Shown: positions 51,819-61,039 of the stretch, one piece after another
How positions within the stretch are numbered: the stretch's first letter is position 1
Layout: every line of letters begins with the position of its first letter
Assembly: GCA_947505245.1 (NCBI GenBank)
Contig: CANNIZ010000002.1
Coordinates: 1-64,000, forward strand
Origin: Pseudomonadota bacterium
Lineage (GTDB): Bacteria; Myxococcota_A; UBA796; GCA-2862545
DNA length: 64,000 nt
Direction: 5' to 3'
Translations under genes and position numbers: made by a program
Notes under the pieces: model-generated
What the model saw: only the letters and a program-made list of their open reading frames with translations
Told to the model about the DNA's origin: nothing
The model's database searches: none

Positions 51819-53042
51819 GTGACTAGACTTCTGCTACTATCGCAATGGTTTGAACCAGAACCCACCTTGAAGGGCCTCGCGTTTGCGAAGGAATTGGCAG
51901 CCCGTGGCTTCGAAGTAGAGGTCTTGACCGGCTTTCCAAACTACCCCGGCGGAGCCGTCTACAGCGGATACCGAATTAAGCTGATACAACGAGAAGTAAT
52001 CGACGGAATCCGCGTGACGCGCGTCCCCCTGTTTCCGAGCCACAGCCGCTCAAAGCTCGGCAGAGTCGCAAATTACCTTAGCTTCGCGGCTTCTTCAACC
52101 GTCTATGGGCTATTCTTCGCGAAACGACCCGACCTAGTATATGCCTATCACCCACCGCTGACGGTCGGCCTCGCCGCTAGCATGCTCAAACTCTTTCGGC
52201 GCATTCCGTTTGTCTACGACATTCAGGATCTTTGGCCCGACACCCTCAAAGCGACCGGCATGGTTGGAAGTCCGCTTGTCCTAAACGTCGTGTCAATCGT
52301 CTGCGACTTCGTGTACAGTCAAGCACACTCAATCGTCGTATTGTCACCAGGCTTCAAGGCCATTCTCATGGAACGCGGACTTCCCGCCGAAAAAATATCC
52401 GTGATCTACAACTGGTGCGACGAGGCGGCCCTCGCACAAAATGCCGTCGCACCTTCCGCGATCGAGTGTATGGCACACGGCTTCACTCTGCTATTCGCTG
52501 GAAACATTGGATATGCGCAGGGCCTGTCTTCGGTCTTGAAAGCCGCCGAAATCCTGCAGATGAAGAAGGCCGCCGTGCAAATCGTGTTCTTGGGCGAAGG
52601 TATTGCGCTGGCAGACCTGAAGACCAAGGCCCGCGACGCTAACCTTGACAATGTGCACTTCTTGCCAAAGGTGCCGATGTCACACGTCGGTCAGTACCTC
52701 GCAGCCGCGAGCGCGTTGCTCATCCACCTGCGGAACGATCCATTGTTCGAAATAACGATTCCGTCCAAGACCCAGGCCTATATGGCTGTTGGAAAACCCC
52801 TGCTGATGGCCGTGAAGGGAGACGCTGCAGACCTGGTCCTGCGCTCAGATTGCGGCGTGCTTGCCTTTCCCGAGGATCCCGACTCCCTTGCCGACGCCAT
52901 CCAAGCCATGGCCTCGATGCCGCCGACAGAACTGAAGCGCATGGGCGACAATGCGGCCCGCTTCTACAAAGAACACCTCTCGACAAGGGCCGGATGCGAC
53001 GCCTTCGCTCGAACGCTCAGGCACGCGTCGGGAGCCAAATGA
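51819..53042 (+). CDS. GT4 glycosyltransferase (WbuB-like)
   Basis: The 407-residue enzyme starts at a GTG. It has the WbuB-type opening LLLSQWFEPEPTLKG, a VLTGFPNYPGG loop, YDIQDLWPDTLKATG and the C-terminal donor-binding LLFAGNIGYAQGL and SKTQAYMAVGKPLLMAV blocks. Relatives add an amino sugar such as FucNAc to the lipid-linked first sugar of O-antigens. The gene has visibly less G/C at third positions than the first 40 kb, a sign of separate origin. It is coupled to the initiating sugar-phosphate transferase that follows (ATGA). Confidence 0.9.
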   Translation: MTRLLLLSQWFEPEPTLKGLAFAKELAARGFEVEVLTGFPNYPGGAVYSGYRIKLIQREVIDGIRVTRVPLFPSHSRSKLGRVANYLSFAASSTVYGLFFAKRPDLVYAYHPPLTVGLAASMLKLFRRIPFVYDIQDLWPDTLKATGMVGSPLVLNVVSIVCDFVYSQAHSIVVLSPGFKAILMERGLPAEKISVIYNWCDEAALAQNAVAPSAIECMAHGFTLLFAGNIGYAQGLSSVLKAAEILQMKKAAVQIVFLGEGIALADLKTKARDANLDNVHFLPKVPMSHVGQYLAAASALLIHLRNDPLFEITIPSKTQAYMAVGKPLLMAVKGDAADLVLRSDCGVLAFPEDPDSLADAIQAMASMPPTELKRMGDNAARFYKEHLSTRAGCDAFARTLRHASGAK

Positions 53043-53632
53043 TCAAGCGCATTTTTGACACAACCGTCGCGATCGCGGGCTTGCTCGTCGTGTCGCCCTT
53101 GCTCCTCCTGCTCGCCGTATTGATAAGGGCCAAACTTGGCTCCCCAATCATGTTCTCCCAGGTTCGTCCAGGAAAGGACGCAAAGCCGTTCCGCATGTAC
53201 AAATTCCGCTCCATGACTAGCGCCCGAGACAGCAACGGCGCGCTGCTGCCCGACTCCGAGCGCCTGACGCCGTTCGGTCGATTCCTGCGGAGCTCCAGCC
53301 TCGATGAGCTGCCCGAACTTTGGAACGTCGTGAGAGGGGACATGAGCCTCGTCGGTCCCCGCCCTCTGGCTGAGGCCTATCTACCCCTCTATTCGAAGGA
53401 ACAGTTTCGTCGCCACGAGGTACTCCCCGGGATCACGGGATGGGCTCAAATCAACGGTCGAAACTCCATCAGTTGGAAACAGAAGTTCGCCTATGATGTG
53501 TGGTACCTCGACAACCAGACCCTCCTTCTGGACTTGCGAATCCTTGTGCTCACAGCGAAGAAGGTCCTGTTCCGCAGCGATGTCAAGGCCGACGGGCAGC
53601 ATGAGGTCGCCTCGTTCGACGGAACGAATTGA
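53039..53632 (+). CDS. Initiating undecaprenyl-phosphate sugar transferase (PglC/WbpL-like monotopic type)
   Basis: This 197-residue protein is a short PglC-type phosphoglycosyl transferase. It has one re-entrant membrane helix (TTVAIAGLLVVSPLLLLLAVLI), MFSQVRPGKDAKPFRMYKFRSM, the catalytic SSLDELPELWNVVRGDMSLVGPRPL and a final GITGWAQINGRNS. It attaches the first sugar phosphate to undecaprenyl phosphate at the inner membrane. All key blocks are intact, unlike the truncated copy at 50.9 kb. It overlaps the GT4 gene by 4 bases. Confidence 0.93.
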   Translation: MIKRIFDTTVAIAGLLVVSPLLLLLAVLIRAKLGSPIMFSQVRPGKDAKPFRMYKFRSMTSARDSNGALLPDSERLTPFGRFLRSSSLDELPELWNVVRGDMSLVGPRPLAEAYLPLYSKEQFRRHEVLPGITGWAQINGRNSISWKQKFAYDVWYLDNQTLLLDLRILVLTAKKVLFRSDVKADGQHEVASFDGTN

Positions 53633-53635
53633 CCC

Positions 53636-54598
53636 ATGATCACCTTCGGCGGCCATTTCTCGTCGATCGTCGACATCCGAAAGAATCCGGTTCCCGGCAA
53701 TTACGGCTATGAATCGGCTCGTTCTTGCCTTTTCGCGCTGATCCAGGCCCACAGGCCCCAGCGAATTCACATACCCAACTACATCTGCACCGCGATCCCC
53801 GACGTGATCGCGCTAGCCGGCGTTCAGTCTGTACGCTATCCAATCACGGCAGGATTTCGGCCCGAGCGACCCGTCGTGCTCAACGCCGGCGACTGGGTGT
53901 TGCTGGTCAACTATTTTGGTCTAACAAACACAGCCGTCGCCGAGGAACTGGCAACACTGCCCAAGTCATCGGTCGTCACGGACTGCTCGCAGGCGTTCTT
54001 CGAGCCGGCAAATGATTGTTTGGCCACCATCTACTCAGCGCGAAAGTTCCTGCCCGTCCCAGACGGCGGCTTCATCTCCACCGATACGCCACTTCCCGCC
54101 GAGACCTCCGATGAGGAAGGTTCGGTGAATCGCAGTCGCTATCTGCTGGACCGCGTCCATTCAGAACCAGAGCTGTCTCGGCAACAGTATCTCCAGGCCG
54201 AAGCGGAGCTCGAACGACCGAGTCTCCGAAGACTCTCCACCTTCACTCTGCGGACTATCGAGACGGTCGACCTCGACTTCATCCGCGCGCGACGCCGCGC
54301 AAATTTTCGCATCTTGCAGCGCTTGGCGGCGATCAATCAACTGACCCTGGATCTCGGCGAGCAGGTGCCCCTCTGTTACCCCTTGATGGTCGATGACGCC
54401 GAGCGGCTGCGGGCAGCATTGCTGGAGCGCCGCGTGTTCACACCAAAATACTGGCCGGGTGTCACGCCAATGAATGACTTCGAAAGGCGCATCCTCGAAT
54501 ATACCGTGTTCCTGCCACTGGATCATAGGTACACTCGGGACCAGATGCGATATCTCGTAGGTCTCGTGACCGACATACTCGATGGGAGCACAGCATGA
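53636..54598 (+). CDS. DegT-like aminotransferase, short and divergent
   Basis: The 320-residue product has a PLP-fold outline. The opening SARSCLFALIQAH, the strand DWVLLVNYFGLTN, the Asp-like VVTDCSQAFFEP and the lysine in IYSARKFLPVPDGGFI are all in the usual places. It is shorter than typical DegT enzymes (~370) and lacks the large GDEVI block, so it may be a relative with altered chemistry. It is placed between the initiating transferase and a GNAT gene whose start overlaps its stop. A role in making an amino sugar is likely. Confidence 0.68.
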   Translation: MITFGGHFSSIVDIRKNPVPGNYGYESARSCLFALIQAHRPQRIHIPNYICTAIPDVIALAGVQSVRYPITAGFRPERPVVLNAGDWVLLVNYFGLTNTAVAEELATLPKSSVVTDCSQAFFEPANDCLATIYSARKFLPVPDGGFISTDTPLPAETSDEEGSVNRSRYLLDRVHSEPELSRQQYLQAEAELERPSLRRLSTFTLRTIETVDLDFIRARRRANFRILQRLAAINQLTLDLGEQVPLCYPLMVDDAERLRAALLERRVFTPKYWPGVTPMNDFERRILEYTVFLPLDHRYTRDQMRYLVGLVTDILDGSTA

Positions 54599-55155
54599 AC
54601 ATTCAGGGAAAGAAGGTCGTATTGCGGGCGATTGAAGCGCGGGACCTTCCGTTGTTGCAGCAATGGTCCAACGATCCCTCCATCCAGTCGATGCTCGGGG
54701 GCTGGCATTTCCCTGTCAGCGAACGCGATCAGCAGGCGTGGTTTGAATCGCTGAGCCTAAATTCTCCGAACCAGCGTTTCGCGATCGACACCACCGAACA
54801 TGGCCTCGTCGGAACGGCGAATCTTGTGTCGATCGACTGGCAGAATCGCCACGGGTTCCATGGCATGCTCATTGGCGACAAGAACCTGCGAGGGAAAGGG
54901 TACGCATTGGACGCAGTCATGACGCTGATGCGTTTCGCATTTGAAGAATGCGGGCTCTATCGGCTCGACGGTGACATGATCTCCTACAACGAAGCCTCTC
55001 TTCGCTTCTATCTCGAGAAGTGCGGTTGGAAGAACGAAGGAATCAAGCGTGGGTGGTACTTCCGCAAGGGCCGGCGCTGGGACAAGGTGATCGTCGGAAT
55101 CACCGCAGAGGACTACGAGGCCCATTGCGCCAAGACAAAATACTGGGAGGCCTGA
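54595..55155 (+). CDS. GNAT N-acetyltransferase (RimJ/RimL-like)
   Basis: This 186-residue protein shows VVLRAIEARDLPLLQQWSND, the acetyl-CoA loop NLRGKGYALDAVMTLMRFAF and YNEASLRFYLEKCGWKNEG, the standard GNAT set. In such loci these enzymes acetylate the amino group of 4-amino or 3-amino nucleotide sugars. The ATG overlaps the previous stop. The acceptor is probably the product of the upstream aminotransferase; this is inference from order. Confidence 0.85.
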   Translation: MNIQGKKVVLRAIEARDLPLLQQWSNDPSIQSMLGGWHFPVSERDQQAWFESLSLNSPNQRFAIDTTEHGLVGTANLVSIDWQNRHGFHGMLIGDKNLRGKGYALDAVMTLMRFAFEECGLYRLDGDMISYNEASLRFYLEKCGWKNEGIKRGWYFRKGRRWDKVIVGITAEDYEAHCAKTKYWEA

Positions 55156-55160
55156 CCCCG

Positions 55161-56180
55161 ATGCAGGTCGATGTGGTTCTCGGCAAGGCGGACTGGGACA
55201 GCGCGCTCAAGCAAATGGTTGGCTTCGACTTCGTTCACACCCATGATTTCCACGAGGCCAGCCAGTCCAACGGCGAAGGCGAGCCCATTGCCTTTGTTGC
55301 CCATCGCAACGGCGGCCAGGTCCAATCTGTATGGCCAGCATTACGAAGGAACATCGCACACTCCGATCGCTTCGACCTCACAAGCGTCTATGGCTACGCC
55401 GGCCCGTTGTTTCGTGCGAATGCGGATAGCGGCGCCGCCTTGACTGCCATCTTTTCCGAAATGCAACGGTACGGCGCCGTCTCTCTCTTTTCCCGAATGC
55501 ATCCGTGGTTCGTGCGGCAAATAAACGACGAGAGCCTGCGCGGCCAGAAGCTCGGCGATGTAGTCGCTATCGAAGTCTCGCCCACCGCCGATGTTCTGAC
55601 CGGCTACCGCGCCAGCCATCGCCGCGAAATCATCAACGCCAGAAGGGCCGGCCTCTCGGTAACCATCAGCTCAGGATCAGACGCTCTTGGTGAATTCAGT
55701 CGCATCTACCGGCAGTCCATGGCTGTTTTGAAGGCGAGTGAATACTACTATTTCAGCGATTCCTACTTCGACCGACTTTTGAACGCCGAGGCCTTCCAAG
55801 CGCACATCCTGTTCGCAGAGCTGGCAGGACGAAACGTAGCCGCGTCGATTTTTGTTGTGACCGGGACGACAATGCAGTACTACCTAAGCGGCACCGATGC
55901 GAACTTTCGCAAGTTGTCGCCATCCAAAGCGATCATCGCGAAGGCCCATGAACTAGCGCTTGGCCTAGGAGTGGAGAGAATTATACTAGGCGGCGGTGTT
56001 GGTTCCACGCGCGATGCTTTGTTCAACTTCAAGGCTGGATTTTCGGACTTGTTCTTGCCGTTTTACATCACGAAGAGAGTGTTGGATTTGCCCGCATATC
56101 AGCGCCTTTGCGACGAACGCGCCGTCGGCCTTGAACGTCGAACCGCGTTTTTTCCTGCATATCGAGCACAGAGTTCATGA
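55161..56180 (+). CDS. FemAB/GNAT-type aminoacyl- or acyltransferase
   Basis: This 339-residue protein resembles FemAB-related proteins of capsule loci, with TGYRASHRREIINARRAGLSV, FSRIYRQSMAVLKASEYYYF, AASIFVVTGTTMQYYLSGTD and a C-terminal GVERIILGGGVGSTRDALFNFKAGF-type stretch split by short loops. FemAB folds transfer amino acids or acyl groups. Here it may decorate the glycan. It sits five bases after the GNAT gene. The base composition continues the less GC-rich block, which ends with this gene. Confidence 0.75.
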   Translation: MQVDVVLGKADWDSALKQMVGFDFVHTHDFHEASQSNGEGEPIAFVAHRNGGQVQSVWPALRRNIAHSDRFDLTSVYGYAGPLFRANADSGAALTAIFSEMQRYGAVSLFSRMHPWFVRQINDESLRGQKLGDVVAIEVSPTADVLTGYRASHRREIINARRAGLSVTISSGSDALGEFSRIYRQSMAVLKASEYYYFSDSYFDRLLNAEAFQAHILFAELAGRNVAASIFVVTGTTMQYYLSGTDANFRKLSPSKAIIAKAHELALGLGVERIILGGGVGSTRDALFNFKAGFSDLFLPFYITKRVLDLPAYQRLCDERAVGLERRTAFFPAYRAQSS

Positions 56181-56204
56181 CTTTCGGGCGGCCAGGGTAT
56201 CGAC

Positions 56205-56422
56205 TTGTTCGCCCCTGCCACAACGCGAATTGGGCCACCTGAGGACGGAATGAGTATCGGTCTACAAGCATTCAACGTACTGAGCGCGTCCCTTACGAGC
56301 CGAGGAGACGTTGCGCGGCGGCGCGCGATGCTCCAGGCCGCCGGCGTTGTCGTCACGCGGGACGGGCCGCCGGGCATCACGGTGGTCGGGACCCCCGCCA
56401 AATCCCTGGTTCCGCGAGGCAT

Positions 56423-56426
<4 letters not shown>
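56205..56426 (+). pseudogene. Left-handed beta-helix acyltransferase, C-terminal remnant
   Basis: The 73-codon frame ends AAGVVVTRDGPPGITVVGTPAKSLVPRGI in pieces typical of NeuD/PglD-like hexapeptide O- or N-acyltransferases. Only the last turns and exit strand remain, preceded by a scrambled region with DGMSIGLQAF. Codon use is again very GC-rich, so the junction with the previous block lies just upstream. The stop overlaps the next aminotransferase start, showing the original operon order. Confidence 0.6.
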
Positions 56427-57559
<1,133 letters not shown>

Positions 57560-57564
57560 CTACC

Positions 57565-58443
57565 ATGCGAGGGATCATCCTGGCCGGAGGCTCGGGCACG
57601 CGCCTCTACCCCATCACCCGCTCGGTCAGTAAGCAGCTGCTGCCGATCTACGACAAGCCGATGATCTACTACCCCCTGTCGACGCTGATGCTCGCCGGGA
57701 TTCGGGAGGTCATGATCATCACGACCCCGCATGATCAGGCGCAATTTCAGGCCGCGCTCGGAGACGGCTCCCAATGGGGTCTCGCGCTGACCTATGCCAT
57801 CCAGCCGAGTCCCGACGGACTTGCACAAGCCTATGTGATCGGCCGGGACTTCGTCGGACGGAACCCGAGCGCCCTGATCCTCGGCGACAACGTGTTCTAC
57901 GGAGGCGGGCTCGGTTCAATGCTGTCACAGGCCGCCGGACGACTCGACGGCGCCTCCGTGTTCGCCTACCGCGTCAACGACCCGGAACGCTACGGCGTCG
58001 TGGAGCTCGACCCCGCGACCGGTCGCGCGACGGCGATCGCGGAGAAGCCACAGGAGCCGAAGTCGAATTGGGCCGTCACGGGGCTGTATTTCTACGACCA
58101 CCGCGTCGTTGACATCGCGGCCGACGTGAAGCCGTCCGCCCGCGGAGAGCTCGAGATCACCGACGTGAACCGGGCCTACCTGGAGCTCGGTCTGCTCAAC
58201 GTCGAGACGCTAGGACGCGGCTTCGCGTGGTTGGACACGGGCACGCATGAATCCCTCCTCGAAGCTTCCGAGTTCGTGCGAATCGTCGAGCACCGCCAGG
58301 GCCTCAAGATCGCGTGTCTGGAAGAGATCGCCTGGCGTATGGGCTTCATCTCCGCCGAACAGGTGCTAAGGCTCGCTGAGCCGCTCAAGAAGAACACCTA
58401 CGGGCAGTACCTGCAGCGAATGATCGCGAACGGTGGGCAGTGA
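57565..58443 (+). CDS. rmlA: Glucose-1-phosphate thymidylyltransferase
   Basis: The 292-residue RmlA has the nucleotide loop [36 protein letters not shown] in order, [10 protein letters not shown] and the [19 protein letters not shown] block. The [16 protein letters not shown] segment near the end is diagnostic. It forms dTDP-glucose, the start of the dTDP-6-deoxy sugars made with FdtA and FdtB. RmlB is absent from the window. The gene is convergent with fdtB, and only 15 bases separate them. Confidence 0.95.
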   Translation: MRGIILAGGSGTRLYPITRSVSKQLLPIYDKPMIYYPLSTLMLAGIREVMIITTPHDQAQFQAALGDGSQWGLALTYAIQPSPDGLAQAYVIGRDFVGRNPSALILGDNVFYGGGLGSMLSQAAGRLDGASVFAYRVNDPERYGVVELDPATGRATAIAEKPQEPKSNWAVTGLYFYDHRVVDIAADVKPSARGELEITDVNRAYLELGLLNVETLGRGFAWLDTGTHESLLEASEFVRIVEHRQGLKIACLEEIAWRMGFISAEQVLRLAEPLKKNTYGQYLQRMIANGGQ

Positions 58444-58458
58444 CGGCGGGTAGCATCC

Positions 58459-59559
58459 TCAGCCGAGCACCTTACGCAGCCGTTCGATGACCACATCGAC
58501 GGACGCAAGCGGCAATTGCGGCCCCAACGGCAGGCTCAGGACCTCGCGGTGAATGGCCTCGGAGACCGGAAACGCACCGGGCTTCCACCCGTGATCGCGG
58601 TAGGCCGGCTGCAGATGGGCCGCGATCGGGTAGTGCACCAACGTCTCCACACCCGCGTCGCGCAACGCCCTCTGGACGCGGTCTCGATCGCTCACGCGCA
58701 CCGCGTACACGTGCCACGCGCTGGCCCCCCATGTTGGCTCAACGGGAAGGACGAGACCCGAAATCCCAGCCAGCCCCTCGGTATAGCGGCGCGCCTGCGC
58801 TGCGCGCCGGCTGTTCCATTCGTCCAGGTGAGCGAGCTTTACGCGTAGGACGGCGGCCTGGATCGGGTCAAGGCGGCTGTTGGTACCGCGAACCTCGTTC
58901 TCGTACTTGACCCTGGACCCATAATTGCGGAGCAACCGGATGCGCTCCGCCAGCGCTGGATCATTGGTCGTGACGGTCCCGGCGTCTCCCAGTGCACCAA
59001 GGTTCTTGCTCGGGTAGAAGCTCCAGGCCGTCACGTCAGCCACCGCACCGACGCGGCGACTGCCCACCGTCGCGCCGTGAGCCTGGGCCGCATCATCGAG
59101 CACGCGAAGCCCATGGCGCGCCGCCAACTGCCCGATGGACTCCATGTCGCAGGGGTGACCGTAGAGATGCACGGGCAGCAGAACCCGGGTCCGCGAGGTG
59201 ATCGCTCGCTCGACCTGCGACACGTCGATCAGCCACGAGTCCGGATCCGGCTCCACGGGGACGACGACCGCACCCACGGCGGTGATCGCCAGCCACGTGG
59301 CGATGTAGGTGTTCGAAGGTACGATAACCTCGTCGCCGGGCCCAACCCCGAGCGCCTGCAGGCCAAGAACGAGCGCATCGAGGCCGTTTCCAACGCCGAC
59401 AGCGTGTGCGGCCCCCACGTACCGCGCGTATTCGCCCTCGAACGCCTCTACCTCGGGACCCAGGATGTAACGACCGGATCGAACGACGCCGAGCACGGCG
59501 GCTTCGATCTCCGACTGAAGCTCCGCCGTCGCGGCACCCAAATCGAGAAAGGGGATCAT
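58459..59559 (-). CDS. fdtB: dTDP-3-amino-3,6-dideoxyhexose transaminase (FdtB/QdtB-like)
   Basis: The 366-residue DegT enzyme begins IPFLDLGAATAELQSEI. It has GNGLDALVLGLQALGVGPGDEVIVPSN in pieces, LRVLDDAAQAHGATV and the PLP lysine in SFYPSKNLGALGDAG. It ends with the HLQPAYRDHGW motif of this subgroup. It aminates the 3-keto sugar made by FdtA. The ATG overlaps the fdtA stop (ATGA). The reverse-strand order is acyltransferase, fdtA, fdtB, which is a complete dTDP-3-N-acyl-sugar cassette apart from the dehydratase. Confidence 0.9.
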   Translation of the reverse strand: MIPFLDLGAATAELQSEIEAAVLGVVRSGRYILGPEVEAFEGEYARYVGAAHAVGVGNGLDALVLGLQALGVGPGDEVIVPSNTYIATWLAITAVGAVVVPVEPDPDSWLIDVSQVERAITSRTRVLLPVHLYGHPCDMESIGQLAARHGLRVLDDAAQAHGATVGSRRVGAVADVTAWSFYPSKNLGALGDAGTVTTNDPALAERIRLLRNYGSRVKYENEVRGTNSRLDPIQAAVLRVKLAHLDEWNSRRAAQARRYTEGLAGISGLVLPVEPTWGASAWHVYAVRVSDRDRVQRALRDAGVETLVHYPIAAHLQPAYRDHGWKPGAFPVSEAIHREVLSLPLGPQLPLASVDVVIERLRKVLG

Positions 59560-59966
59560 GTCCGAACGGCCTCCAGAAACGCATCGTAATCCCGGAGGTA
59601 GTCATCCGCCTCGTAGCGGTCACTCGCGAGGACCAACAGGACGGTCCCCGGTGCAAAATCGGTCTCTGCGGCCCAGATCTTCGGTGGGATGTAGAGGCCC
59701 ACGGACGGCTGGTCGAGGCGGAACGTCCGTTTCGAAACGCCATCGTCAACGCAGACATCGAGCGCACCGCTGAGGCACAGCAGGAACTGATGGCATCGAT
59801 GATGGGCGTGGGCACCGCGGCTCTCGCCCGGTGGCACTCCGTACACGTAGAACACGCGCCGGATCGGGAACGGGATGTGATTCTCGGCCTCTACGAAGGA
59901 CAACGAGCCGCGAGGGTCGTGGATCCGGGGGAGGGAGATGGCTCGGCAAGCATCGATCGACGTCAC
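59556..59966 (-). CDS. fdtA: dTDP-4-keto-6-deoxyhexose 3,4-ketoisomerase (FdtA/QdtA-like)
   Basis: The 136-residue cupin has PRGSLSFVEAENHIPFPIRRVFYVYGVP, RGAHAHHRCHQFLLCLSGAL and a closing YIPPKIWAAETDF, the WxcM-like ketoisomerase signature with its paired histidines. It moves the keto group from C4 to C3 of dTDP-4-keto-6-deoxyglucose, giving either the galacto (FdtA) or gluco (QdtA) isomer; which one cannot be seen. Its product feeds FdtB. It overlaps both neighbours by four bases. Confidence 0.92.
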   Translation of the reverse strand: MTSIDACRAISLPRIHDPRGSLSFVEAENHIPFPIRRVFYVYGVPPGESRGAHAHHRCHQFLLCLSGALDVCVDDGVSKRTFRLDQPSVGLYIPPKIWAAETDFAPGTVLLVLASDRYEADDYLRDYDAFLEAVRT

Positions 59967-60916
59967 AACAGCCTCCGGAACACATTCTCGCAGCGTCCGA
60001 ATCGGTACCCGAGGCTCTCCCAGACGTGAACCACCGCCTTGTTGGTGGCCTGCGTCACCATATAGGCGTGCTCGGCCCCCTGGTCGCGCAAATGATAGCT
60101 GAGCTCGACAATGATGCGTCGGTACCAGCCCTTAAGGTCGGGCGACACCGCTGACAGCACCGGCTGTGCGAGCTTCTTCTCCCATACTGGCCAGGCGTTT
60201 CTATGGAACTTTGCGGTACAGAAAGCGCGAGGCTGGGGGTCATCATTGACAATGGTATAGTCGGCAAAGCCTCCCAAAATCGAATTTTCAACCCAAACGC
60301 GCATGAGTTCGTCGACCTTTTTAGGATCCAGCGCCGGATCGACATGGAAGCGATCAAATGGGTTGACCATCTTCCGCGCAACGTCACCAAGCCCCTGGAC
60401 GTCTGACGCCACGGCAGCTCGGGTCGCATGGCGATCGCTCCACTCGAAATCTGCAAGGTTGCGATGGTAGAAGAGGCGCGTCTCGATCAGCGCAAATCCG
60501 CTCTCGCCGAGCCCTCGTGCGACTGCGGACTCTCGCGCGTCCGGCTGCGCCAGCAGGTACCTGACGCCCGCGCTCCTGGCTCGCTCGCAAAGGGCCGCCG
60601 CAGCCGCACGATAGTCCGTTGAAACGGTCGGCGCTGGACCGTCCAGCCAGTGGAAGCCGTGCAGCCGGGCCGTCGTTACGCCGAAGAACTCGCTATCCCA
60701 CGGGAGGATCTCGGCGAGCACCGCGATCGTCGTACCACAAGGGAGCTCGAACGCGAAGCGCAGATCATGGGCGCTGGAAATCGTTCGAGTCGCCTGGGCA
60801 ACGTACAACTGCCGGTCACCGGGTAGGGACAGACCCGGTACGAAGTCGTGTGGGGAGAACGTAAGACGCGACAACACCTGCGTCGCAACATCCTCGGGCA
60901 ATGGCTGCACTTGCAT
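59963..60916 (-). CDS. Nucleotide-amino-sugar N-acyltransferase (WecD/RffC-like GNAT)
   Basis: This 317-residue protein has the LPWDSEFFGVTTARLHGF motif of WecD-like dTDP-amino-sugar acetyltransferases, a long central part and a C-terminal GNAT half with AYMVTQATNKAVVHVWESLGYRFGR. It sits first in the fdtA-fdtB operon, so its likely job is to acylate the 3-amino group of the dTDP-sugar, the FdtC/QdtC step, with a non-homologous fold. The ATG lies at 60916. The 123 bases upstream to the flippase stop show no further gene. Confidence 0.82.
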   Translation of the reverse strand: MQVQPLPEDVATQVLSRLTFSPHDFVPGLSLPGDRQLYVAQATRTISSAHDLRFAFELPCGTTIAVLAEILPWDSEFFGVTTARLHGFHWLDGPAPTVSTDYRAAAAALCERARSAGVRYLLAQPDARESAVARGLGESGFALIETRLFYHRNLADFEWSDRHATRAAVASDVQGLGDVARKMVNPFDRFHVDPALDPKKVDELMRVWVENSILGGFADYTIVNDDPQPRAFCTAKFHRNAWPVWEKKLAQPVLSAVSPDLKGWYRRIIVELSYHLRDQGAEHAYMVTQATNKAVVHVWESLGYRFGRCENVFRRLL

Positions 60917-61039
60917 GCGATTCGGACTCCATTTTTGAGGCTGTTACCACTCGCCGGCGTCATTCAAGGACGTCGCCCACCCATCATGTTCTACCACCTT
61001 CAACGTGGAGACGTTACCGCCGCCCCTACGTCTTGGCAC

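Noticed and set aside
52850..53038. Longer reading of the PglC-type transferase beginning at 52850
   Set aside because: The added residues lie antiparallel in phase to GT4 codons and lack homology; ATG 53039 with ATGA overlap gives the family start.
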